DNA of 12,344 bases from Peptostreptococcaceae bacterium. GTDB lineage: Bacteria; Bacillota; Clostridia; Peptostreptococcales; Anaerovoracaceae. Location: positions 1 through 12,344 of the forward strand of contig JAENWI010000024.1 in the NCBI GenBank assembly GCA_016650115.1, given 5' to 3'. Below, in pieces: positions 1 through 6,512 of this stretch. The notes beneath the pieces were generated by a model. It worked only from the letters and a program-made list of their open reading frames with translations, searched no databases and was not told the DNA's origin. Numbering within the stretch: position 1 is the first letter of the stretch; every line of letters starts with the position of its first letter. The position numbers and the translations under genes were made by a program.

Positions 1-834
1 AAAAATCAACCCTTCTATTTCTGTTTTTCCACCTTTTTTTATGTCCTTTTGCAACGAAGCAGTGGCTTCAGGTGTTAATGCATCCAAAATTTTCAGATTC
101 GTTTCAGTTATATCCGTATCAATTCTAAATTTAAGTCTATCACCAATTTGTTTGAGTTCTTCACAAAGAGCAATAAATGTTTCTCTATGCTTACCCTCTT
201 TCTGCATTTCTTTTGCCTGTATATCATAATATGCACCACAAGATGCACAAGCTGAAACAAAAGTGAATTTTTTAAATGTATCTCTTCCAATATCATCTGA
301 TATAATCACCTTTATCCCACTGTCAATCAAATCATTTTTTATAGCAGCAACCTTATCAGCATTGGCAAAATCACCATTCTTTGTACCAAAAACAATACTA
401 AATATATTTCCCAGTTGTACAACTACCCCTGGCTCCTCAATAAAAGCTGAAATGTAGATACACCCTTCTAAAACCTGTCCAAAACTAATCGCATCTACTA
501 TTTTTTCTCCTATATTATATCCATTCATTATAGGAATTATTATGCTTTCCTCATGTGAAGCCTTATTTATGAATGGAATAATATCATCTAAGGAATAACT
601 TTTCACACAAATAAAGATGACATCTGCTCTTTCTATATATTCATTCTGTGACATTATGTTCACCTTATGTAAATGCATTTCACCCTTTATACCTGTTTTA
701 AGTTTTAATCCATTTTTCTTCATTTGTTCAAGATTTTCACCTCTTGAAATAAACGTTACATCTTTGTTAGTAGAAATTAAGAATCCACCTATGCTACAAC
801 CGGTAGCCCCTGCTCCTATGATTAAATATTTCAT
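1..834 (-). CDS. Ketopantoate reductase (ApbA/PanE)-family NAD(P)H oxidoreductase, C-terminus cut by window edge
   Basis: The frame is open from an ATG at 834 to base 1 (278 codons, no stop), so the extreme C-terminus lies outside the window. A strong ribosome site (AGGTGGAGG, 6 bases before ATG) fixes the start. The N-terminal Rossmann motif is GAGATG (residues 8-13). Family positions that are kept: K78 in VKSY, N104 in MNGY, the presumed catalytic K189, and a C-terminal helix with S260, D264 and TEIE (271-274). The two Asn that follow the catalytic Lys in E. coli PanE (N180, N184) align with V193 and A197, in the stretch KKFTFVSACASCGAYYD (188-204). The family reduces ketopantoate to pantoate for CoA synthesis, but many members have other 2-oxo-acid substrates. 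No pan genes are adjacent, so the substrate is open. Family assignment is confident; use as PanE is not. Confidence 0.85.
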   Translation of the reverse strand, partial: MKYLIIGAGATGCSIGGFLISTNKDVTFISRGENLEQMKKNGLKLKTGIKGEMHLHKVNIMSQNEYIERADVIFICVKSYSLDDIIPFINKASHEESIIIPIMNGYNIGEKIVDAISFGQVLEGCIYISAFIEEPGVVVQLGNIFSIVFGTKNGDFANADKVAAIKNDLIDSGIKVIISDDIGRDTFKKFTFVSACASCGAYYDIQAKEMQKEGKHRETFIALCEELKQIGDRLKFRIDTDITETNLKILDALTPEATASLQKDIKKGGKTEIEGLIF

Positions 835-864
835 TTGTTTCCTCCACCTGTTTTATGGGATACC

Positions 865-896
865 AAAGTGTAACAATGCAATGCAAAAGTGCAACA
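865..896 (-). promoter_or_regulatory. Two direct repeats TGTTRCACTTT, 21 bp apart, upstream of the reductase gene
   Basis: Read on the minus strand, TGTTGCACTTT (886-896) is followed by TGTTACACTTT (865-875). Ten of eleven bases agree, and the centre-to-centre distance is 21 bp, two helical turns. They lie 31 bp or more upstream of the start at 834. A weak promoter-like pair (TTGCAC, 16 bp, TACACT) falls inside the two copies, so a bound protein would cover it. No regulator is recognised, and the site assignment is inference from spacing alone. Confidence 0.3.
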
Positions 897-1424
897 CCCA
901 AGCTATTTAGTTGTTGAATCCTTCATAAAGGAATGCTCAAATCGTCTTCTCTCACGGTCAAAAAAATATTGGATTGGCAACACTTTTGGGGACAGTTTTT
1001 ATAAGTTCTATTCTTTAAATTTCTTCAGTATAAGATAACTTAATAAACAATAAGTGCAAAATTATTTATCAACATCATATTAACATAACCCCACCATCCC
1101 ATAAATGAACCGCTAAAGTCAATATGCGAGTCCCTTACCAGCCTTTATCATTCCAGGCTACCCATTTTATGGGCTTCACCCTGAATCAAATTATCCTTTT
1201 ATGCTCAATACTGTCAAAAATCGGCCCCGAAAGTTTGGATTTATAACTTTGTATCTGAGCACTGCTGCAGATACATTCATGTTTCGAATCCCCTAAATAC
1301 CCGCATCTACAGGGATTACAGGCCGCTACCAAAATGAATTTCGCCGGGTTTTAATTAAGTAACACCGCCGATCAGCGCCAATGGTGATATGGTGTGATGC
1401 GGCATTCTAAAAGGTCTTCCCCCC
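897..1424. other. Gene-free stretch; right half GC-rich and hairpin-forming
   Basis: No convincing protein is encoded on either strand. Positions 1021-1080 hold only 12 G/C of 60, whereas 1321-1380 hold 30 of 60, a sharp local shift. Hairpins visible by eye are TGTATCTG (1250-1257) with CAGATACA (1268-1275), CCCAT (1161-1165) with ATGGG (1169-1173), and GCCT (1141-1144) with AGGC (1155-1158). A GGGGACAGTTTTT stretch sits at 988-1000. Translation of the minus strand gives a short open run (about 29 codons, starting near 1280) that ends in stops, so at most a decayed coding remnant. It could be a structured RNA, a decayed mobile element, or the tail of neighbouring transcripts; I cannot decide. 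Confidence 0.45.
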
Positions 1425-1769
1425 CTAAAACACATTGCTTATTTGTCGTATAAATGGTTTTTTATTAATGATTAATATTTCAATGATATCTATTCTACAC
1501 TTACTGCAATCGCAGCCGGCAGTAAGCAAATAAAAATTTGCAACCCCATGTATTTTTCTTTGTTTCGATTTATTAACAGCTTCACATGGCAGCCCATAGT
1601 CCATGCTGCTTCTAGTCTTCACTTCAAAAAATATTATTTCTCCCTGGAATTTTGCAATTATATCAATTTCCCCATATCTTGTTCTGAAATTCTGCTCCAA
1701 AATAGTATAGCCTTTCTTTTCCAGATAGAACTTTGCAAGCAGCTCCCCCTTTTCCCCAAGATTCATCAT
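1425..1769 (-). CDS. yraN: YraN/UPF0102 family protein, endonuclease-like fold
   Basis: 114 residues, the full length usual for this family. The typical N-terminal signature LGEKGELLAKFYLEKKGY is followed by RYGEIDII (31-38) and FFEVKTRS (47-54). These supply the E, D and ExK residues of a PD-(D/E)XK nuclease-like (Holliday-junction-resolvase-like) core. The biochemical role of the family is poorly established and a nuclease function is inferred from the fold. A Cys pair near the C-terminus (GCDCSKC) is present. The start is ambiguous: tandem ATGs at 1769 and 1766 directly follow the AGAGGTGG ribosome site, which leaves almost no spacer for the first, so 1766 is at least as likely. The gene is preceded by a near-consensus promoter and an 80-base leader, so it appears to be transcribed on its own. 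Confidence 0.88.
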   Translation of the reverse strand: MMNLGEKGELLAKFYLEKKGYTILEQNFRTRYGEIDIIAKFQGEIIFFEVKTRSSMDYGLPCEAVNKSKQRKIHGVANFYLLTAGCDCSKCRIDIIEILIINKKPFIRQISNVF

Positions 1770-1855
1770 CCACCTCTTTTTTCAATAAAGTAAATTTTCC
1801 CAATTTTTGAAAATGAATTAAAAACACATTACTTCCATCACCTTCCAATTGTTAT

Positions 1856-1884
1856 ATATTATCTTAATTGTAAATATTTGTCAA
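1856..1884 (-). promoter_or_regulatory. Sigma-A promoter of yraN
   Basis: On the minus strand TTGACA (1879-1884), a 17-bp spacer and TAATAT (1856-1861) match the vegetative consensus at 11 of 12 positions. Transcription would begin near 1849, leaving a leader of about 80 bases before yraN. It is the best promoter match I found in the window. Confidence 0.75.
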
Positions 1885-2001
1885 CACATGTTGTTTTAAA
1901 AGGCTCCTGTTTTCGCTAAAACTTTTTTTGGTTCTTTTCTATGCTAAATATCTTCAAGAGTCGTTTCTCCTGGTTCAAGAATCTTAAATTCTTCCTCTTT
2001 T

Positions 2002-2823
2002 TCACGGCAGGAATTTTTTTATTGCAAATGCCACTCCATCTTCATCGTTGCTATGTGTAATAAATTTAGCGATTTCCTTTATCTGATCTTTACTATTACC
2101 CATGGCAATGGACAATCCGGCCGCCTTTAACATGGCTCCGTCATTTGGGCTATCGCCAAACGCCATAATATTCTTGTCCTCTATTCCCAGTATATGGCTT
2201 ATTTTACTGATTGCATCAGCTTTACTGGTCGTTTCTCCACCAATTTCCAGATTGTGGTCAAAAGAAGATGTGATTGTTACATTTTTCAATTGCTCTAATA
2301 CCACCGTCATCATTTTTTTATCCTCCTGCTTGCCAAAGTTGATATTAATGTTTTCTACGTTTCCTTTATTTGACAAGATAAAATCAAATAGGTTTCTCAC
2401 TGGTTTTCTCGTTTTAAGGACATAATCACTGTGTTTTTTATTCAGGCCTATTGTCTCAATATTGTCATATACTTTTCTGTCCACGTAAGCAACTCCTGAA
2501 ATAAATGCTTCAATCATAAAATCATACTGGCGAAGAAGCTTCACGATTATTTCCAGTTCTCCTTCTCCTATTAAATTCGAGTAAATCGTCCTGGCTTCTT
2601 TTATATCAAACACCCTTGCTCCATTTGAAGTAACAATATAATGAATACCTTTTATTTTAAGGATATCCTCCGGTAAAGCCGAAAAAGCCCGGCCTGTAGC
2701 TATTACAACATAAAGATTTCTTTGTATAACACTTTCTATTGCGTCTTTGGTCACCTGGGTTAGCAGCCCAATGCTGTTTAAGGTTGTGCCGTCCAAATCT
2801 AAAGCAATTAATTTTATTTCCAT
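2002..2823 (-). CDS. Cof-type HAD-superfamily phosphatase (type IIB cap)
   Basis: 273 residues, normal for the Cof/YidA/YkrA group. All four HAD motifs are visible: DLDGTTLN with nucleophile D9 and D11, IATGR with T43, the Lys in TTSKADAI (K201), and GDSPND with D224 and D228. The long insert between motifs II and III is the type IIB cap that sets substrate choice. Family members hydrolyse sugar phosphates, flavin or pyridoxal phosphates and similar small phosphoesters in the cytosol; the substrate cannot be read from sequence. The start is supported by AGAGG about 10 bases upstream. It follows the hydrolase gene at 2905-3501 in the same direction and may be co-transcribed with it, with the 8-bp repeat array lying in between. 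No obvious intrinsic terminator follows it. Confidence 0.92.
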   Translation of the reverse strand: MEIKLIALDLDGTTLNSIGLLTQVTKDAIESVIQRNLYVVIATGRAFSALPEDILKIKGIHYIVTSNGARVFDIKEARTIYSNLIGEGELEIIVKLLRQYDFMIEAFISGVAYVDRKVYDNIETIGLNKKHSDYVLKTRKPVRNLFDFILSNKGNVENININFGKQEDKKMMTVVLEQLKNVTITSSFDHNLEIGGETTSKADAISKISHILGIEDKNIMAFGDSPNDGAMLKAAGLSIAMGNSKDQIKEIAKFITHSNDEDGVAFAIKKFLP

Positions 2824-2842
2824 TTTAAACTTTCCTCTTTCC

Positions 2843-2914
2843 CTAATTTCTTAATTTCCTAATTTCCTAATTTCTTAATTTCTTAATTTCCTAATTTCAT
2901 AATTTCAATATTTC
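2843..2914. repeat. Tandem array of nine 8-bp units (YTAATTTC)
   Basis: Nine consecutive octamers read CTAATTTC or TTAATTTC for the first seven, then ATAATTTC and AATATTTC as decayed end units (2899-2914). On the coding strand of the flanking genes the unit is GAAATTAR, so successive copies give AGGAAATTAGG-type stretches that resemble weak ribosome sites. The array fills nearly all of the 81-bp gap upstream of the Cof gene. Its right edge contains the TGA stop (2905-2907) of the hydrolase gene. The period is 8, not a multiple of 3. Confidence 0.92.
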
Positions 2915-3501
2915 CTAACGATATCTATAAACTCTCTATTGTATTTTCTTACAAATTTCATATTACAGGAATCCCCATGTCCCGGATAAATGTTTATATC
3001 ATTATCCCATTTATCAATTGTATTTTTAATACTTTCAACCATTTCTTCATCGGAGCCGTCTTTCAGATCAGTTCTACCTAAATCCACATTAAAAATGGTA
3101 TCTCCTGTAAAAACTGTTTTACTTTTTTCTGAATAATAGCATACGCTTCCCTCTGTATGACCAGGGGTATGTATCACATTAATCTCTTCATCTAGAAGGG
3201 TTAAAATTTCACCACCCTCCAGAACCTGGTCGACGATGTCTTTGTACATGTTCAGGTCTCCTCTATGCAAAAGTACCGGACAGTCAAATGTATCTCTGAT
3301 TTTTTTAACACCGCCTACATGATCATAATGATGATGTGTTAACAGAATCGCATTTGGTGTAATTTTTAATTCTTTCATCAATTTAATATATTTCTCAGGG
3401 TTATACCCCGGATCTATAACGAAACACTCCGTACAGTTCTTTTGGTACAGAACATATCCGTTGCTTTCCAGATTACCGCCAACAATTTTCTTTATTTTCA
3501 T
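2905..3501 (-). CDS. MBL-fold metallo-hydrolase, glyoxalase-II-like
   Basis: 198 residues, typical of the short single-domain hydroxyacylglutathione-hydrolase-like members. The metal ligands are all present: HHHYDH (H56, H58, D60, H61), H115 in HTPGHTEGS, D134 in FTGDTIF, and H175 in YPGHGD. The protein should be a cytosolic dinuclear-metal hydrolase, with thioesters such as S-lactoyl-thiols the usual family substrates. It lacks the C-terminal substrate-binding domain of true glyoxalase II, so the specific activity is unproven. AAGGA lies 9-10 bases before the ATG. It is the first gene of a minus-strand unit running from the divergent promoter region towards the Cof gene. Confidence 0.92.
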   Translation of the reverse strand: MKIKKIVGGNLESNGYVLYQKNCTECFVIDPGYNPEKYIKLMKELKITPNAILLTHHHYDHVGGVKKIRDTFDCPVLLHRGDLNMYKDIVDQVLEGGEILTLLDEEINVIHTPGHTEGSVCYYSEKSKTVFTGDTIFNVDLGRTDLKDGSDEEMVESIKNTIDKWDNDINIYPGHGDSCNMKFVRKYNREFIDIVRKY

Positions 3502-3524
3502 TTTTCATCATCCTTCATTATTTT

Positions 3525-3538
3525 ATAGTGTACACTAT
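3525..3538. promoter_or_regulatory. 14-bp perfect palindrome ATAGTGTACACTAT
   Basis: The sequence is its own reverse complement over 14 bases. It sits just downstream of the -10 of the minus-strand promoter at 3540-3568, over the expected transcription start, and 37 bp upstream of the plus-strand -35. A dimeric repressor bound here would block the hydrolase promoter and could affect trkA. No regulator gene is adjacent and the binding protein is unknown. Confidence 0.45.
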
Positions 3539-3539
3539 T

Positions 3540-3568
3540 ATTTTAGACTATTTTCTGCTTTGTTGCAA
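3540..3568 (-). promoter_or_regulatory. Probable promoter of the hydrolase-Cof unit
   Basis: On the minus strand TTGCAA (3563-3568), a 17-bp spacer and TAAAAT (3540-3545) give a plausible sigma-A promoter about 40 bp upstream of the start at 3501. Confidence 0.5.
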
Positions 3569-3575
3569 ATATATG

Positions 3576-3603
3576 TTGATTTACTTTCATTAAGTGATAA
3601 AAT
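3576..3603 (+). promoter_or_regulatory. Probable promoter of trkA-trkH-trkH'
   Basis: TTGATT (3576-3581), a 16-bp spacer and TAAAAT (3598-3603) lie about 40 bp before the trkA start. The pair is divergent from, and nearly abuts, the minus-strand promoter at 3540-3568. No riboswitch-sized leader is possible here, since the 5' leader would be only about 35 bases. Confidence 0.5.
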
Positions 3604-3644
3604 GGTCACTATCGAATAATTTTACTAAAGAAAAGGATAAATAA

Positions 3645-5012
3645 ATGAAAATAGCAATAGTAGGAGCTGGTAAACTAGGGTTAAAAGTTGCTGAAGCTCT
3701 TTTAGGGGGAGATCATTCCGTTACAATTATTGATAAAAATGATGAGACCCTCCACAAATTGGCTTCCCATATGGATATCATGACCGTAACTGCAAATGCA
3801 AAACAAATAAGCGTTTTGGAAAGCCTTGGGATTGAATCTTATGACTATCTGCTTGCTACAACCGACAGAGATGAGAAAAACATTGTCATTGCTTCCCTAG
3901 CAAAAAAACTAGGATGTCATAGCGTGATTGCAAGAGTCAGAGACCCTGAGCATATGTATCAGATGGATTTTATCAAGCAGCATTTTTCAATTGATTCAAT
4001 TGTAAATCCAGATTTATCAATCACTTTGGAGATCTATAAATACCTGGTTGAAAAGTACACCTTAAGCAATGGTATTTTTACAAGTGGGAAAATATCTCTT
4101 TTGGAGTTCCCCGCAAGAAAATTTCCTGCATTGATTCAAATTCCCATGAATTCTTTTGGTCAGATACTTCCCAACATGCTTGTTGTGGCAATTTCAAGAA
4201 ATGGCAAAGTAATTGTTCCGCATGGGGACACAATTATCAATGAGGATGACGGGCTTTATGTTATTGGCGAAAAAGAACAAATTATGAAGCTTTCCGGCAA
4301 AGTTCACGAAAGAGGCAAATATACAAATGTTCAAAAAATTATGATTATTGGCGGTGGCAAGACCGGCCTTTATTTAGCTAAAAAGCTTTCAGAATTTGGA
4401 ATTGCTGTTAAAATCGTTGAAAAAGAAAAAACGCGTTGCCATTACTTAGCATCTCATTTAGATGACAATGTTATCATACTGAATGGAGATGGAACAGATA
4501 TAGGTTTCCTTGAAGATGAGAATTTTGACGAAATGGACGCTTGCGTTACAGCTACAGGCTATGATGAAGAAAATCTTCTTTTAGCACTTGTCGCAAAACA
4601 ACATGGTATTGAAGACGTCATTGCAAAGGTTAGTCGAGTAAGTTATTCTGAATTAATCGGTAATATGGGAATAGATATGGCTTTAAACCCCGTGGATATT
4701 TGCACAAGTAATATCCTGCGCTTTATTCAGGGTTCAAAACGAATACTATCCTCACAGCTTATTCAGGGGCAGGCAGAAATAATGGAAATTGTAGCAGATT
4801 ACAGAATGAAGCTGCTTAATGTTCCACTTAGAAATTTAAAACTGCCGGAGGGAGCCATTATAGCTGCAATCCATCGTGGAGTAACTTCGATCATACCAAA
4901 TGGAGACACTGAAATCAAAAGAGGAGATCGTGTAATTGTACTTTGTCTTCTATCGGAAATAACCGAACTCGAAAAATTATTAAGGACAACTAAAACGGGT
5001 TTCTTTAAGTAG
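3645..5012 (+). CDS. trkA: Trk potassium uptake system regulatory subunit TrkA
   Basis: 455 residues, the standard length of a two-lobed TrkA. Domains in order: RCK_N with the Rossmann motif GAGKLG (7-12) and IIDKND; RCK_C (about 140-220); a second RCK_N with GGGKTG (about 236-241) and IVEKEK; and a second RCK_C (about 370-450). TrkA forms a cytosolic nucleotide-binding (NAD(H), ATP/ADP) ring that gates the TrkH membrane channel. AAAGGA, 7 bases before ATG, supports the start. It is followed after 15 bp by trkH and then trkH', all in one direction, so an operon is very likely. The E. coli-like arrangement of two RCK units in one chain, rather than the single-RCK KtrA type, is clear from the duplicated motifs. 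Confidence 0.95.
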   Translation: MKIAIVGAGKLGLKVAEALLGGDHSVTIIDKNDETLHKLASHMDIMTVTANAKQISVLESLGIESYDYLLATTDRDEKNIVIASLAKKLGCHSVIARVRDPEHMYQMDFIKQHFSIDSIVNPDLSITLEIYKYLVEKYTLSNGIFTSGKISLLEFPARKFPALIQIPMNSFGQILPNMLVVAISRNGKVIVPHGDTIINEDDGLYVIGEKEQIMKLSGKVHERGKYTNVQKIMIIGGGKTGLYLAKKLSEFGIAVKIVEKEKTRCHYLASHLDDNVIILNGDGTDIGFLEDENFDEMDACVTATGYDEENLLLALVAKQHGIEDVIAKVSRVSYSELIGNMGIDMALNPVDICTSNILRFIQGSKRILSSQLIQGQAEIMEIVADYRMKLLNVPLRNLKLPEGAIIAAIHRGVTSIIPNGDTEIKRGDRVIVLCLLSEITELEKLLRTTKTGFFK

Positions 5013-5027
5013 GGGTGAAATATACAT

Positions 5028-6491
5028 ATGGACTTGAATTGGAATGTAATATTTAGAGTTACAGGCGCATTGTTTATTGTTATTGGTATTTCAATGCTCC
5101 CTGCGATGATTGTGTCTGTCATTTATAACGAGCCTAATATTATAGAAGCATTTATAAAAACAATCATACCGTCAATTTTTTTTGGTAGCTTGCTTATGTT
5201 ATTCAACAGGCAGAAAGAGGACAGAACAAAGGTAAGAGACGGGTATATCATAGTCGCACTTTGCTGGGTTATCGCATCCTGTATTGCTTCTGTTCCTTTT
5301 ATCATTTCAGGAGAAATTGCAAATCCAATCAATGCTTTTTTTGAAACCTGTTCAGGTTTCAGTACAACTGGTGCTTCAATTCTCACAGATATTGAAGCCA
5401 TGTCGAAAGGGCTGCTTTTCTGGAGATCTTTCACTCACTGGCTTGGTGGTATGGGCATACTTATTTTTGCTATCGCACTTCTTCCCAGTCTCGGCATAAG
5501 CGGTCAGGCAATTGCAAAAGCTGAGGCGCCAGGTCCAACTTTAGATAAGCTTAAACCAAAATTATCTGATACCGCTAAAATGCTTTACCTACTGTATCTT
5601 TTCTTCACTGTTACTGAAACTATTTTACTGATGTTTGGCGGGCTCTCGCTTTTTGATTCCCTTATTCATACTTTTGGGACCGTTGGAACTGGAGGTTTTT
5701 CTTCCTATAGCGACAGTATCGCCCATTTCGACAGCGCCTATGTAGATATTATCATTTCAATTTTTATGATTTTGTCAGGAATAAACTTTAATCTTTATTT
5801 CATTATTATCAGACAGAAGCTCAAAGGTTTTTTTAAAGATGCCGAGCTCAGACTTTATCTTTCAATTATTGGCATATCAACGCTTTTTATAGGTGTCTAC
5901 CTGTATGCTGCAGGCATTATCAATGACATCGGAACTTCTTTCAGGTATTCCTTGTTTCAGACTGCAACAATAATTACCACAACAGGATACGCAACAGCAA
6001 ATTTTGATTTATGGCCAACCTTCTGTAAAATGCTTCTGCTTATTCTGATGTTTGTTGGCGCATGTTCCTGTTCAACTGGAGGGGGAATAAAAGTTATACG
6101 TCTTTCGATAATTTTAAAACTTATTAAAAGAGGCATTTCATTGAAACTTCATCCTAACGCCTTTGTATCTTTGAAAATGAATAATAAACCTTTGCCTGTT
6201 GATACGGTTTCAGCTATTGCAAGTTTTGTATTCCTTTATATAATAACAATTTTCGCCAGTACTATTTTAATTTCATTGAACGGGTTTGGCCTTATGACGA
6301 GTTTCAGCGCAGTCGTTGCCTGTCTCGGGAATATCGGCCCTGGATTTGATTTAGTGGGTCCGGTGATGAACTATAGTATTTTTTCAAATGGATCAAAGCT
6401 GCTTTTATCCTTTTTAATGTTAGCAGGCAGGCTGGAATTGTTTACAATATTCTTGCTGTTAACGCCAAGATTCTGGAATCCTAACAGATAA
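5028..6491 (+). CDS. trkH: TrkH-family potassium channel/transporter subunit
   Basis: 487 residues, full length, very hydrophobic, with the four pore-repeat pattern of TrkH/KtrB. The four filter loops are readable: STTGAS (G115), GTVGTGGFS (G223), TTTGYAT (G320) and GNIGPG (G437). The intramembrane gate loop STGGGIK (349-355) and the conserved pore Arg in AGRLE (R468) are also intact. It should conduct K+ inward as a dimer gated by TrkA. The ribosome site AGGGGTGA lies within and after the trkA stop codon, consistent with coupled expression. Every key position is conventional, which makes it the reference for judging the paralogue that follows. Confidence 0.95.
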   Translation: MDLNWNVIFRVTGALFIVIGISMLPAMIVSVIYNEPNIIEAFIKTIIPSIFFGSLLMLFNRQKEDRTKVRDGYIIVALCWVIASCIASVPFIISGEIANPINAFFETCSGFSTTGASILTDIEAMSKGLLFWRSFTHWLGGMGILIFAIALLPSLGISGQAIAKAEAPGPTLDKLKPKLSDTAKMLYLLYLFFTVTETILLMFGGLSLFDSLIHTFGTVGTGGFSSYSDSIAHFDSAYVDIIISIFMILSGINFNLYFIIIRQKLKGFFKDAELRLYLSIIGISTLFIGVYLYAAGIINDIGTSFRYSLFQTATIITTTGYATANFDLWPTFCKMLLLILMFVGACSCSTGGGIKVIRLSIILKLIKRGISLKLHPNAFVSLKMNNKPLPVDTVSAIASFVFLYIITIFASTILISLNGFGLMTSFSAVVACLGNIGPGFDLVGPVMNYSIFSNGSKLLLSFLMLAGRLELFTIFLLLTPRFWNPNR

Positions 6492-6512
6492 TATAAAACA
6501 GGTGGTGAATAA

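Noticed and set aside
617..910. Plus-strand open frame of 97 codons overlapping the reductase gene and its upstream region.
   Set aside because: Antisense to a clearly conserved family gene and without a ribosome site.
988..1000. GGGGACAGTTTTT stretch, resembling the conserved GGGGAC blocks of some REP-like palindromes in Clostridia.
   Set aside because: Only one half-site is present, with no inverted partner and no Y1 transposase gene nearby.
1663..1848. Minus-strand frame starting TTG near the yraN transcription start and overlapping yraN.
   Set aside because: No ribosome site, non-ATG start, and most of it is the yraN sequence in another frame.
1944..2013. Open run of 24 codons on the minus strand just after the Cof stop, in the +1 frame (ending EPGETTLEDI-stop), which a frameshift in an A7 run would join to the phosphatase.
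   Set aside because: The Cof protein already has normal length and a normal C-terminus (AIKKFLP), and 24 codons are too few to show a gene or a programmed shift.
2843..2914. Considered as a CRISPR array.
   Set aside because: Units are 8 bp and contiguous, with no spacers and no cas genes.
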